From Hydrogenophilales bacterium 16-61-112 (lineage in GTDB: Bacteria > Pseudomonadota > Gammaproteobacteria > Burkholderiales > Thiobacillaceae): a stretch of 43,582 nt of DNA. Within the stretch, counting starts at the first letter, position 1, and each line of letters opens with the position of its first letter. The notes under the pieces were generated by a model. That model was not told the DNA's origin. It did not search any database and was given only the letters and a program-made list of their open reading frames with translations. The stretch covers positions 1 to 43,582 of the forward strand of contig NCHD01000013.1 in assembly GCA_002257045.1 (NCBI GenBank), read 5' to 3'. The position numbers and the translations under genes are program-made. Positions 8,186 to 16,722 of the stretch are shown here, piece by piece.

Positions 8186-9479
8186 TTCCGCAATTTACCG
8201 TGCCCGCCGCCAGCGGGTTTTGGATGAGATGGGCGAGGGCGTGATGATCATTGCCACCGCGCCGGAGGTGCCGCGCAACCGCGATACCCACTACCCTTAC
8301 CGGCACGACAGCTACTTCTACTGGCTGACCGGGTTCAACGAGCCCGAGGCCGTGGTGGTGCTGGTGGGCGGCAAACAGCCGCGTCACATCCTGTTTTGCC
8401 GCGAGCGCAACGAAGAGCGGGAGATCTGGGACGGTTTCCGTTATGGCCCGGCCGCCGCGCGCGAGATCTTTGCCTTCGACGATGCCTTCACCTACGACGT
8501 GCTGGATGCGGAGCTGCCGAAGCTGCTGGAAAACCAGCCGCTGCTGGCCTACATCATCGGTCGCGATGCGGCCTGGGACACCCAGATGATGAGCTGGCTC
8601 AACACGGTGCGCAGCAAGGCGCGCAGCGGCGTGCACGCGCCCAACCGCATGGTCGACGCACGCATCTGGCTGGACGAGATGCGCCTCGTCAAGGACGGTC
8701 ACGAATTGGCGCTGATGCGCCGCGCCGCCGAGATATCGACCGGCGCGCATCGCGCCGCCATGCGCGCCACCCGGCCGGGCGGCCACGAATACGAGATCGA
8801 AGCCGAGCTGCTTTCGGCCTTCCGGCGCGGCGGCGCCGAGGCGCCGGCCTATACGTCCATCGTCGCCAGCGGCGCCAACGCCTGCGTGCTGCATTACGTG
8901 TTCAACAACAAGCCGCTCAAGGACGGCGACCTGTTGCTGATCGACGCTGCGGCCGAGTTCGGCAGCTATGCGGCCGACATCACCCGCACCTTTCCGGTGA
9001 ACGGCACGTTCAGCGCAGCGCAGAGGGATGCGTATGAACTCGTGCTCGCCGCGCAGGCCGCCGCCATCGCCGCGGTCCGGCCCGGCGCGACCTGGATCGC
9101 GCCGCACGAGGCAGCGGTGCGCGTGCTGACGCAGGGCATGGTCGATCTCAAGCTGCTGGCCGGCGAGGTCGACGGCCTGATCGAGGCGAATGCCTACAGC
9201 CGCTTTTACATGCACCGCACCGGCCACTGGCTGGGCATGGACGTGCACGATGCCGGCGAATACAAGCTGCATGGCGAATGGCGTCAACTGCAACCCGGCA
9301 TGACGCTGACCGTCGAACCGGGCCTCTACATCCGCCCGGCGGACGACGTGCCCGAGGCTTTCTGGAACATCGGCATCCGCATCGAGGACGACGTGGCAGT
9401 GTCGGCAACTGGCTGCGAAGTGCTGACCTCGCCGCCGAAAACGGTGGCGGACATCGAAGACTGGATGCGCGGTGAATAG
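8175..9479 (+). CDS. pepP: Xaa-Pro aminopeptidase (aminopeptidase P)
   Basis: This 434-aa metallopeptidase removes the N-terminal residue before proline. All five dimetal ligands of the pita-bread fold are present: D257 and D268 (LLIDAAAE...AADITRTF), H351 (TGHWLGMDVHD), E381 (TVEPGLY) and E404 (IRIEDD), at nearly the same numbering as E. coli PepP. The N-terminal domain (about 1-165) is the creatinase/AMP_N type. It overlaps murU at its start and ubiH at its end by 8 bases. The pepP-ubiH-ubiF order is common in proteobacteria, where these genes share an operon. Confidence 0.96.
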   Translation: MQPDSAIYRARRQRVLDEMGEGVMIIATAPEVPRNRDTHYPYRHDSYFYWLTGFNEPEAVVVLVGGKQPRHILFCRERNEEREIWDGFRYGPAAAREIFAFDDAFTYDVLDAELPKLLENQPLLAYIIGRDAAWDTQMMSWLNTVRSKARSGVHAPNRMVDARIWLDEMRLVKDGHELALMRRAAEISTGAHRAAMRATRPGGHEYEIEAELLSAFRRGGAEAPAYTSIVASGANACVLHYVFNNKPLKDGDLLLIDAAAEFGSYAADITRTFPVNGTFSAAQRDAYELVLAAQAAAIAAVRPGATWIAPHEAAVRVLTQGMVDLKLLAGEVDGLIEANAYSRFYMHRTGHWLGMDVHDAGEYKLHGEWRQLQPGMTLTVEPGLYIRPADDVPEAFWNIGIRIEDDVAVSATGCEVLTSPPKTVADIEDWMRGE

Positions 9480-10629
9480 TGGCGTGCGCATTGTGGGCGC
9501 AGGGCCGGTCGGCGCGGTGTGCGCGCTGGCGTTGTGCCAGCAGGGCATCGCGGTACAGGTGCTGGAGGCACAGCCCGAAGCCGCGCGCGCCGATGGCCGC
9601 ACGTTGGCCCTGTCGTATGGTTCGCAGCTGATCCTCGAACGCCTCGGCGTGTGGCGCAGGCTGCAGGACGTGACACCGATCACCCGCATTCACATTTCGC
9701 AGCGTGGCGCGCTGGGCGTGACGCGTCTGACCGCGGAGGAAGTGGACGTGACCGCGCTGGGCTACGTGCTGCCTTACGCCACGCTGACGGCAGCGTTGAA
9801 GCAGGCGCTGGCCGAGGCGGAGATTGCGGTTGAATACGGCGTCGCCGTCACCGGCATCGAATCGGACGCTGCCGCCGCCACGCTGCATACCGACGATGGC
9901 CGCAGACTGGCCGCGCCACTGGTGGTGGTGGCCGACGGTGGACGCGGTGACGCTGCTTCAAAAGTGCGTGCGGCGCCGGCGCCCAAACTGCAGCGCGACT
10001 ACGAGCAGCTGGCGGTGGTGTGCGAAGTGCAGACCGAGCTGCCGCACGACAACCAGGCTTACGAGCGTTTCACGCCGCAAGGCCCGGCGGCGCTGCTGCC
10101 GAAAGGCGACCGTTACGCCTTGGTGTGGACCGCGAGCCATGCCGATGCCGAACGCATTGCCGCGCTCGACGACGCCGCGTTTCTGGCTGAACTGTATCGC
10201 CACTTCGGCGGGCGTCAGGGACTGTTTTTGAGCGCCAGCCCGCGCAAAACCTTTCCGCTGAAACTGGCCTACGTTGGCAGCACCGCCGCCGATCGCGTGG
10301 TGCGCATCGGCAACGCCGCGCAGACGTTGCACCCGGTGTCGGGGCAGGGTTTCAATATCGGCCTGCGCGACGCCTGGGAACTCGCCAGTCTGTGCGGCGA
10401 CGCATCGCCCGATGCGCTGGGCAATGCGGCCATGCTGGCTGCCTACGCGCGCGGCCGCCGCGTCGATGTGCTGGGCGGCGTCGGCTTCACCGATTTTCTG
10501 GTACGGGTGTTTTCCAACGACATCGCGCCGGTGCGCCACGCGCGCGGGCTCGGCCTGCTGGCACTGGAGCTGTGCCCGCCGCTGAAAAACTTTGTCGCGC
10601 GGCGGATGATATTCGGGGCGCGCGGATGA
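9472..10629 (+). CDS. ubiH: Ubiquinone biosynthesis FAD-dependent hydroxylase, UbiH type
   Basis: The 385-aa flavoprotein hydroxylates the ring during ubiquinone synthesis at the inner face of the membrane. It has the N-terminal Rossmann motif IVGAGPVGAVCAL, the middle DG motif (VVVADGGRGD) that contacts NADH/FAD, and the C-terminal FAD motif RIGNAAQTLHPVSGQGFNIGLRD typical of UbiH/UbiF/VisC. The start is a GTG overlapping pepP. The next gene is a paralogue and starts in an ATGA overlap, so the two hydroxylases are made together. Assignment to UbiH rather than another ring position is by gene order and is less certain than the family. Confidence 0.88.
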   Translation: MNSGVRIVGAGPVGAVCALALCQQGIAVQVLEAQPEAARADGRTLALSYGSQLILERLGVWRRLQDVTPITRIHISQRGALGVTRLTAEEVDVTALGYVLPYATLTAALKQALAEAEIAVEYGVAVTGIESDAAAATLHTDDGRRLAAPLVVVADGGRGDAASKVRAAPAPKLQRDYEQLAVVCEVQTELPHDNQAYERFTPQGPAALLPKGDRYALVWTASHADAERIAALDDAAFLAELYRHFGGRQGLFLSASPRKTFPLKLAYVGSTAADRVVRIGNAAQTLHPVSGQGFNIGLRDAWELASLCGDASPDALGNAAMLAAYARGRRVDVLGGVGFTDFLVRVFSNDIAPVRHARGLGLLALELCPPLKNFVARRMIFGARG

Positions 10630-11792
10630 ACAGCGAACGCTATCAAGTGGTCATCGTCGGCGCCGGGCTGGTCGGCGCGGCAGCGGCGCTGGCACTCGGC
10701 CGCCAGGGCTTGCGTGTGGCCTTGATCGAGCGCCAGCCGCCCCAGTTGCCGGATGCCTCCTGGGACACCCGCATCTACGCCATCAGCCCCGCCAGCCAGT
10801 GTTTTCTCGAACGTCTGGGCGCCTGGCAGCGCATGGACGCCAACCGTATCCAGCCGGTGTTTCGCATGGAGGTGAAGGGCGACACCGTGGGCGCAATCCG
10901 CTTCGACGCCTATGAAGCGGGAGTGTCGCATCTGGCCACCATCGCCGAAAGCGGACGCCTGCAACACGCGCTGTGGCAAGCCCTGCAGGCCGACGGCAAC
11001 GTGGCGCTGATGTGCCCGGCGACGATAGACCGCATCGAGCGGGAGGAATCGCGCACGCGGCTGATGCTGGCCGACGGCGCGCAATTGGAGGCCGAACTTT
11101 TGGTCGGTGCCGACGGCGGCGCCTCGCGCATCCGCGAATGGGCGGGGCTGGGTTCGACGCTGACGCCCTATGGCCAGAGTGGCGTAGTGGCGAATTTCGC
11201 GTGCGAGCGACCGCATCGCGGCATCGCGTTCGAGTGGTTTTTTGACCACGACATTCTGGCCTGGCTGCCGTTGGGCGGAACCAGCGGGAACCAGTTGTCG
11301 ATGGTCTGGTCAACTCCGACTGCGCATGCAGATGAGCTGGTCGCGCTGGAGGCGGCGGCGCTGGCGGAAAAAGTTCAGGCAGCTGGTCACAGCCAGCTGG
11401 GCGGCTTGCGCCTGCTGACTCCGGCGGTGGCGTTTCCGCTGCGGCTGAACCGGGTGGCGGCCGTCGTCGCCCCCGGTGTGGCCTTGATCGGCGACGCTGC
11501 GCACGGCGTGCATCCGCTGGCAGGGCAGGGCGTCAATCTGGGGTTTGGCGACGCCGAAGCGCTGGTCGAGGTGCTGACCGCACACCGCAAAAGCCATTGC
11601 GGTGATGTGCGTGTGCTACAACGCTATGCCCGCGCGCGCGCCGAGCCGGTGCAGCGCATGCAGGCGCTGACCCACGGCCTGCATCACCTGTTCGCCAGCG
11701 AACACGCGGGCTGGCTACGCAACACAGGCATGACTTGGCTCAACCGGCTGCCGCCCCTGAAGGCGGCGCTGGTGCGCGAAGCGATGAGCTGA
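10626..11792 (+). CDS. Ubiquinone biosynthesis FAD-dependent hydroxylase, UbiF/UbiI-like
   Basis: A second 388-aa UbiH/UbiF/VisC/COQ6-family hydroxylase. It shows VVIVGAGLVGAAAALAL at the N-terminus, LVGADGGASRIR in the middle, and ALIGDAAHGVHPLAGQGVNLGFGDAEAL near residue 290-320. The frame is open upstream inside ubiH, but the ATG at 10626, which forms an ATGA overlap with the ubiH stop, gives the right length and N-terminus. It catalyses one of the ring hydroxylations; which carbon cannot be told from motifs. A gap of 26 bases leads to dsbC. Confidence 0.88.
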   Translation: MNSERYQVVIVGAGLVGAAAALALGRQGLRVALIERQPPQLPDASWDTRIYAISPASQCFLERLGAWQRMDANRIQPVFRMEVKGDTVGAIRFDAYEAGVSHLATIAESGRLQHALWQALQADGNVALMCPATIDRIEREESRTRLMLADGAQLEAELLVGADGGASRIREWAGLGSTLTPYGQSGVVANFACERPHRGIAFEWFFDHDILAWLPLGGTSGNQLSMVWSTPTAHADELVALEAAALAEKVQAAGHSQLGGLRLLTPAVAFPLRLNRVAAVVAPGVALIGDAAHGVHPLAGQGVNLGFGDAEALVEVLTAHRKSHCGDVRVLQRYARARAEPVQRMQALTHGLHHLFASEHAGWLRNTGMTWLNRLPPLKAALVREAMS

Positions 11793-11818
11793 ATTTTTTG
11801 ATTTTTTCTGGAGTCACC

Positions 11819-12541
11819 ATGAAATTTGCTGTCCGTTTGACCCAACTGGCGCTGACCGCCAGCCTGCTGATCGCTGCCGGTGCGCAGGCCAACGAAGCCG
11901 TCATTCGCAAGGCCCTGTCGAAACAGTTTCCCGGCGCGCAGCTGAGCTCGGTCAAGCCCACGCCCTACAGCGGGCTGTTCGAGGTGTACCTCGACGACCA
12001 GCTGGTCTACGTCGACGCCAAGGCGCAGTACGTATTCACCGGCGATGTGATCGACCTGAAAAACCGCACCAACCTGACGCAGGCGCGCCTCAACCAGCTC
12101 CAGGCGATCAAGTGGAGCGATCTGCCGCTCGCCAATGCCATCAAGGTGGTCAAAGGCAATGGCGAGCGCAAACTGGTGGTGTTCTCCGACGTCGATTGCC
12201 CGTATTGCCGCAAGTTCGAAGCCGAGCTGGACAAGGTCGACAACACCACGGTCTATACCTTCCTCTATCCGATCGAAGGCCTGCATCCCAAGGCGATCCA
12301 GACCTCCAAGCAGATCTGGTGCGCGCCTGACCGCAACAAGGCGTGGGATGCCTACATCACGCGCGGCACCGTGCCTAACAACGACGGCAAGTGCGCCAAC
12401 CCGGTGGACGCCACCATCGCGATGGGCCAGAAGCTGAAAGTGTCCGGCACCCCCACGCTGTTCTTCACCAACGGCCAGCGCGTGCCGGGCATGGTGCCCG
12501 CCGCGCAGCTGGAAAAACTGTTCGCCGCCAACGCCAAATAA
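11819..12541 (+). CDS. dsbC: Thiol:disulfide interchange protein DsbC
   Basis: DsbC is the periplasmic disulfide isomerase. The 240-aa product has a signal peptide cut after GAQA (about residue 24), an N-terminal dimerisation domain (25-85), a linker helix, and a thioredoxin domain with the active site C127-P-Y-C130 and the cis-proline turn T211-P212. The second, structural pair C168 and C192 is also present, as in DsbC. The ATG at 11819 has GGAG six bases upstream. It may serve LptD, whose cysteines need correct pairing, but that link is inference. Confidence 0.94.
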   Translation: MKFAVRLTQLALTASLLIAAGAQANEAVIRKALSKQFPGAQLSSVKPTPYSGLFEVYLDDQLVYVDAKAQYVFTGDVIDLKNRTNLTQARLNQLQAIKWSDLPLANAIKVVKGNGERKLVVFSDVDCPYCRKFEAELDKVDNTTVYTFLYPIEGLHPKAIQTSKQIWCAPDRNKAWDAYITRGTVPNNDGKCANPVDATIAMGQKLKVSGTPTLFFTNGQRVPGMVPAAQLEKLFAANAK

Positions 12542-12552
12542 AGCGCCAGCTC

Positions 12553-13164
12553 ATGAGTCTCGATTTCTGGAATGCGCGCTACGCCACCGACGAGTACATC
12601 TTCGGCACCGCGCCCAATGTTTTTCTCGCCAGCCAGACGGCGTACCTGAAAGCCGGCCAGCGCGTGCTGTCGATCGCCGATGGCGAAGGACGCAACGGCG
12701 TGTGGCTGGCCGAACAGGGGCTGGCGGTGCATGCCATCGACTTTTCGCCGGCCGCGCTCGACAAGGCCGCCAGACTGGCTGCAGCGCGCGGGGTGACACT
12801 GGAAATCGAGCGGGCCGACGTGCTCGCATGGTCGTGGCCCGAGGCGGCGTACGAGGTTGTGGTCGCCATCTTCATCCAGTTCGTGCCGCCGCCCGGGCGC
12901 GAGCAGATCATCGAAGGCATCCGCCGCACGCTCAAGCCGGGCGGCACGCTGATCCTGCAGGGCTACACGCCGAAGCAGGTCGGGTTTGCCACCGGCGGGC
13001 CGTCCAACCCCGCCAATCTGTATACCGAAGCCGATCTGCGCAACTGGTTCGGCGACTGGGATATCGTGCATCTCAACGAACACGACTCGGTCATCAACGA
13101 GGGCGAACATCATCACGGCCTGTCGGCGCTGATTGACCTGGTCGCCATCAAGCCCGCAGCCTGA
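12553..13164 (+). CDS. SAM-dependent methyltransferase, class I (TehB-like)
   Basis: The 203-aa protein begins MSLDFWNARYATDEYIFGTAPN, which resembles the family of small methyltransferases that includes TehB-like enzymes. It has the SAM motif RVLSIADGEGRNGVWLA (about 36-52), the acidic AIDFSP after strand 2, and a LKPGGTLILQGY motif. Substrate unknown. It starts 11 bases after dsbC. The C-terminus is histidine-rich (EGEHHHGL), which is common in this subgroup. Beyond its stop lies a short gap of about 110 bases before the convergent histidine kinase gene; I see no clear terminator there. Confidence 0.85.
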   Translation: MSLDFWNARYATDEYIFGTAPNVFLASQTAYLKAGQRVLSIADGEGRNGVWLAEQGLAVHAIDFSPAALDKAARLAAARGVTLEIERADVLAWSWPEAAYEVVVAIFIQFVPPPGREQIIEGIRRTLKPGGTLILQGYTPKQVGFATGGPSNPANLYTEADLRNWFGDWDIVHLNEHDSVINEGEHHHGLSALIDLVAIKPAA

Positions 13165-13273
13165 GTTCACGCCAGCCACTCAAGCGGCCGGCTTTTCATC
13201 CGCGCCTGCGCGCGTCCGTGCAGCAGCTTCTATCCAGCCAAACAGACAAGCCAGCGCAACGCGCGCGACGGCC

Positions 13274-14707
13274 TTACTCCGGCATCGCCGCCAGCGGCAA
13301 CACCAGCTCCGCCGTCAACCCGCCGCCTGGCGTGTTGCGCAGCGTCAGCTCGCCCTGGTGGGCGTGCGCGATGGCCTTGACCAGCGCGAGGCCGAGGCCG
13401 CTGCCCGGCTGGCTGCGCGCACTGTCGGCACGGGCGAAGCGTTCGGTCATCTTGGCAAAATCCGCTGTCGCGATGCCGGCGCCGTGGTCGATGACGGCGA
13501 GCCGCGCGTGGCTTGCATCCTGGTGCAGCGAGATGCCGAGCGCCACGCCGGGTGCGCTGTATTTGAAGGCGTTGTCGAGCAGGTTGACCAGCGCTTGCGC
13601 GAGCAGCGTGCGGGAGCCGGGCGTGGCGACGCCATCGGCGAGGTCGAGCGTGAAGGCGCGCCCGCTGTCGTTGGCCTCGTCGGCGTAAAGGTCGGCCATG
13701 TCACGCGCCAGCGTAGCGAGGTCGACGGGTTCGCGCGCAATGGTTTCGCCGCCGGCTTCGAGCCGGGCGATGGAGAGCAGGGCGTCGAAGGTGCGCATCA
13801 GTTCGTCGGCGTCGGTCAGGGTGTCTGCCAGGGCGCGCTGGTAGGTCGCGGCGTCGCGCGGCTGGTGCAGCACGACCTCAATGCGGGTTTTCAGACGTGC
13901 AAGCGGACGGCGCAAGTCGTGCGCCACGTTGTCCGACACTTCCCGCATGCCTGCCACGGCACGCTCGATGCGTTCGAGCATGGCGTTCAGATGCGTGGCG
14001 AGAAGGTCGAACTCGTTGCCGCGACCGTCGCCCTGCATGCGTTGCGTCAAGTCGCCCGCCGCAATTTTGCCGGCAGTCTGATTCACCCGTTCGATGCGGT
14101 GCAGCCATTGCCAGCCGAGCGCCAGGCCCAGCGTCAACGACAGGCTCGCCGCCAGCAGCAGCACCACGCCGGCGGCGATTAGCGCGACTTCGCGCAGGTC
14201 TTCCGCAGCGCCGGGCTCCTGCGCGATGAGCAGCCGCCCACCACTGGCAAGCGTGGTGCCGACGGCGGGCAGCGGCGTCGCTTCATGGTCGTCGTGCGGG
14301 GGCGTTCGGGCGGGATGCGTGTCGTCGTCATGTTCGATGAGGATGAGTTCGCCCTTTCGCTGCGTGCCGTCGCTCGGCAGCCACTGTGGCCAGGCGAGCA
14401 CGTCGCCCGCCTGCCGCGTGTCGGTTGCATCGAGCAACAGATAATGCCGCGCGCCGCGCGCCGGGCCGGGGGTTTCGGCCAGCGCGGCGACGCGCGTCGC
14501 CAGCATCGGCGCGGGCAGGCTTTTCAGCGCGGCCAGCTCGGTGGCGAGACTGGTCGAAATTTGCTGGTTGACGTAGCGGTTGACCACCCAGAACAGCGCC
14601 GCCAGTGCCACGGCCAGCAGCAGCACCTGTAACAGCGCGTAGCGCAGCGCCAGCCGCAGGGCGGAGGTGCGCAGCAGATGAAGGAGGCGCGAGGTGAAGC
14701 GCTTCAC
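13274..14707 (-). CDS. Sensor histidine kinase with His/Asp-rich periplasmic loop
   Basis: The 477-aa kinase has two membrane segments (about 22-44 and 174-198) around a periplasmic sensor loop, a HAMP region (199-250), the phospho-acceptor H263 in VSDNVAHDLRRPL, and the ATPase boxes VNLLDNAFKYS, VIDHGAGIA and GSGLGLALVKAI. The sensor loop contains an unusual run of His and Asp (residues 126-141, HDDDTHPARTPPHDDH), which could bind a metal ion. The start is a GTG in a GTGA overlap with the upstream response regulator gene. The kinase-regulator pair resembles QseC/PmrB or metal-sensing systems; the true signal is unknown. Confidence 0.92.
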   Translation of the reverse strand: MKRFTSRLLHLLRTSALRLALRYALLQVLLLAVALAALFWVVNRYVNQQISTSLATELAALKSLPAPMLATRVAALAETPGPARGARHYLLLDATDTRQAGDVLAWPQWLPSDGTQRKGELILIEHDDDTHPARTPPHDDHEATPLPAVGTTLASGGRLLIAQEPGAAEDLREVALIAAGVVLLLAASLSLTLGLALGWQWLHRIERVNQTAGKIAAGDLTQRMQGDGRGNEFDLLATHLNAMLERIERAVAGMREVSDNVAHDLRRPLARLKTRIEVVLHQPRDAATYQRALADTLTDADELMRTFDALLSIARLEAGGETIAREPVDLATLARDMADLYADEANDSGRAFTLDLADGVATPGSRTLLAQALVNLLDNAFKYSAPGVALGISLHQDASHARLAVIDHGAGIATADFAKMTERFARADSARSQPGSGLGLALVKAIAHAHQGELTLRNTPGGGLTAELVLPLAAMPE

Positions 14708-15387
14708 GCTTCGTCGCCCAGCCGGTAGCCGATGCCGCGCAGGGTGTGCAGCAGCGGGGTGTCGAAATCGCGGTCGATCTTGGCGCGCAGGCGGCTGATC
14801 TGGCTATCCACCACATTGGTCTGCGGGTCGAAGTGCAAATCCCACACCTGCTCCAGCAGCATCGTCCGCGTCACGATGCGCCCGGCGCGCCGCATCAGGT
14901 ATTCGAGCAGGCGCAGTTCGCGCGGCTGCAGCCGGATCAATTGCCCGGCGCGGCTGACGCGGCGTCGTTCGAGATCGAGTTCGAGGTCGGCGACCTTGAG
15001 CACGCCCGGTGTGTCCGGCACGGCGGGCGCCGCGCGCCGCGCCAGGGCGTCGATGCGCGCGAGCAGTTCGGCAAACGCATACGGCTTGACCAGATAGTCG
15101 TCGCCGCCCGCGCGCAGCCCCTCGACCCGCTGATCGACCTGGCCGAGCGCAGACAGCACCAGCACCGGCGTTGTGCGGCCATCGGCGCGCAGCATGCGGA
15201 TCAGCGACAGGCCGTCGCGGCGTGGCAGCATGCGGTCGACGATCAGCGCGTCATAGGGATTTTGCAGCGCGAGTTGCAGTCCGGTTTCACCGTCGTGCGC
15301 GCAATCGACCACATGGCCGGATTCGGTCAGCCCGCGCCGCAGATAGGTCGCCGCTTCGATGTCGTCTTCGATCACCAGGAGTTTCAT
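14704..15387 (-). CDS. OmpR-family response regulator
   Basis: The 227-aa regulator has a receiver domain with acidic residues at 8-9, the phosphorylation site D51 (ALIVDRMLP), and K101 (YLVKPYAF), followed by a winged-helix DNA-binding domain (about 130-225, ending LLHTLRGIGYRLGDEA). It is read first, and its stop overlaps the start of the kinase gene, so the two form an operon. The 70-base gap to the divergent dedA gene could hold its operator, and the regulator may control both directions; no repeat motif is obvious there. Confidence 0.94.
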   Translation of the reverse strand: MKLLVIEDDIEAATYLRRGLTESGHVVDCAHDGETGLQLALQNPYDALIVDRMLPRRDGLSLIRMLRADGRTTPVLVLSALGQVDQRVEGLRAGGDDYLVKPYAFAELLARIDALARRAAPAVPDTPGVLKVADLELDLERRRVSRAGQLIRLQPRELRLLEYLMRRAGRIVTRTMLLEQVWDLHFDPQTNVVDSQISRLRAKIDRDFDTPLLHTLRGIGYRLGDEA

Positions 15388-15457
15388 GCCGCAAGTTTAG
15401 CCGTCTGCTCCGGCAAATATTCATTACCATTCGACGAATGACTGCAGCCAAAACCGC

Positions 15458-16033
15458 ATGGACATCGCCTTACTGATCGCCCGCTTCGGCTATGCGGCGG
15501 TGTTTGCCGGTACCTTGCTCGAAGGCGAGACGGTGCTGTTGCTGGCAGGCTACGCGGCGCATCGCGGCTATCTTGATTTCGCGCCCGTCATCGGCGTCGC
15601 CTGGCTCGGCGCCACCCTCGGAGACCAGCTTTTTTTCTGGATCGGCCGCCGTCACGCGCGCCGCCTGCTCGCCGCGCGGCCGGCGCTCAATGCGAAAACG
15701 GCGCGCGTGACGGCGTGGATCGAGCGTCACCCGGACCTTGCGATAGTCGCCATGCGCTTCCTGTGGGGCCTGCGCACGGCCTTGCCGCTGGCGCTGGGAA
15801 TGAGCACGGTGTCGTGGCGGCGGTTTTTCTGGCTGAATCTGCTGTCGGCTGCGCTGTGGGCGGCGCTGGTTGCCGGCGCGGGCTGGAGTTTCGGCGCGTT
15901 GATCGCGCAGCACGCGCCCACCTGGCACCGTTACGAACACTGGGGCATGGCGGCGGTCGTCGTGCTCGCGCTGGCGGCACGCGGCTGGCAGCGCTGGCGC
16001 GCGCGCGCCCCTTCCGAGGAATCCTCATCATGA
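15458..16033 (+). CDS. DedA family membrane protein
   Basis: The 191-aa polytopic protein has the DedA/SNARE-associated pattern: an N-terminal G-T-L-L-E-G-E re-entrant segment (FAGTLLEGETVLLLAGYAA), then GATLGDQLFFWIGRRHAR, a polar helix, and RFLWGLRTALPLALGMSTVSWRRFFWLNLL. DedA proteins are proposed undecaprenyl-phosphate or phospholipid flippases. The start ATG at 15458 has no strong ribosome site. Its stop overlaps the next gene by ATGA, pointing to coupled translation. Confidence 0.88.
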   Translation: MDIALLIARFGYAAVFAGTLLEGETVLLLAGYAAHRGYLDFAPVIGVAWLGATLGDQLFFWIGRRHARRLLAARPALNAKTARVTAWIERHPDLAIVAMRFLWGLRTALPLALGMSTVSWRRFFWLNLLSAALWAALVAGAGWSFGALIAQHAPTWHRYEHWGMAAVVVLALAARGWQRWRARAPSEESSS

Positions 16034-16701
16034 AAACGCTGCTGCCTTTTTCGCACCCCGAACTGCACCCACTGGCACGGTTGCGTGCCTGGCACCGGAT
16101 TCTGGTCTCCGGCATGCTGGGTCTGCTGGTTGCCACGCTGCTGCAGCTGGCGTTGTGGGAAGCCCGCGTGCTGGCGGGCTGGCTTACCGGTGCGCTCACC
16201 TATCTGCTGATTGTCTGGTGGGGCATGGGGCGGCTCGATGCTGCGCATACCCGCCTGCTCGCATCCAGTCTGGACCCCGGCACGGCGGCGCTGTATGCGC
16301 TCGTCGTCGCCACTTCGTGGATCAGCCTCGGCGGCGTGCTGCTCGTTACGCACGCCGCGCGGACGCTCGAAGGCATCGCTCGCTGGTCGCATATCGGCCT
16401 CGCGCTCGCCACGCTGGCTGTCACCTGGCTGCTGCTGCAAACCGTGTTTGCCCTGCGCTATGCGCGCCGCTACTACCGCGAAGAGGCGGGCGGGCTGGTG
16501 TTTCCCGGCACCGCCCAGCCCAGCTATCTGGATTTCGCCTATTTCTCGGCCGTCATCGGCATGACCTCGCAGGTGGCCGATGTCGGTATTTCCAAACCGC
16601 ACATGCGCCGCCTGGTGCTGGTTCACGGCCTGATTTCGTTTGCCTTCAATCTGATGGTGCTGGCGCTGATACTCAACCTCGTCGCCAGCGCCCTCGGCTG
16701 A
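16030..16701 (+). CDS. DUF1345 family inner-membrane protein
   Basis: The 223-aa protein has about five hydrophobic segments and the family hallmarks of DUF1345: FALRYARRYYREE, then GLVFPG, YLDFAYFSAVIGMTSQVADVGI and MRRLVLVHGLISFAFN near the C-terminus. The role is not known; an ion-channel-like membrane function is often guessed. The frame extends upstream inside dedA, but the ATG at 16030, in an ATGA overlap with the dedA stop, gives the proper N-terminus. It is followed after 21 bases by an MscS-type channel gene. Confidence 0.85.
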   Translation: MKTLLPFSHPELHPLARLRAWHRILVSGMLGLLVATLLQLALWEARVLAGWLTGALTYLLIVWWGMGRLDAAHTRLLASSLDPGTAALYALVVATSWISLGGVLLVTHAARTLEGIARWSHIGLALATLAVTWLLLQTVFALRYARRYYREEAGGLVFPGTAQPSYLDFAYFSAVIGMTSQVADVGISKPHMRRLVLVHGLISFAFNLMVLALILNLVASALG

Positions 16702-16722
16702 TGCGTCTCTCTGTTCGACTGA

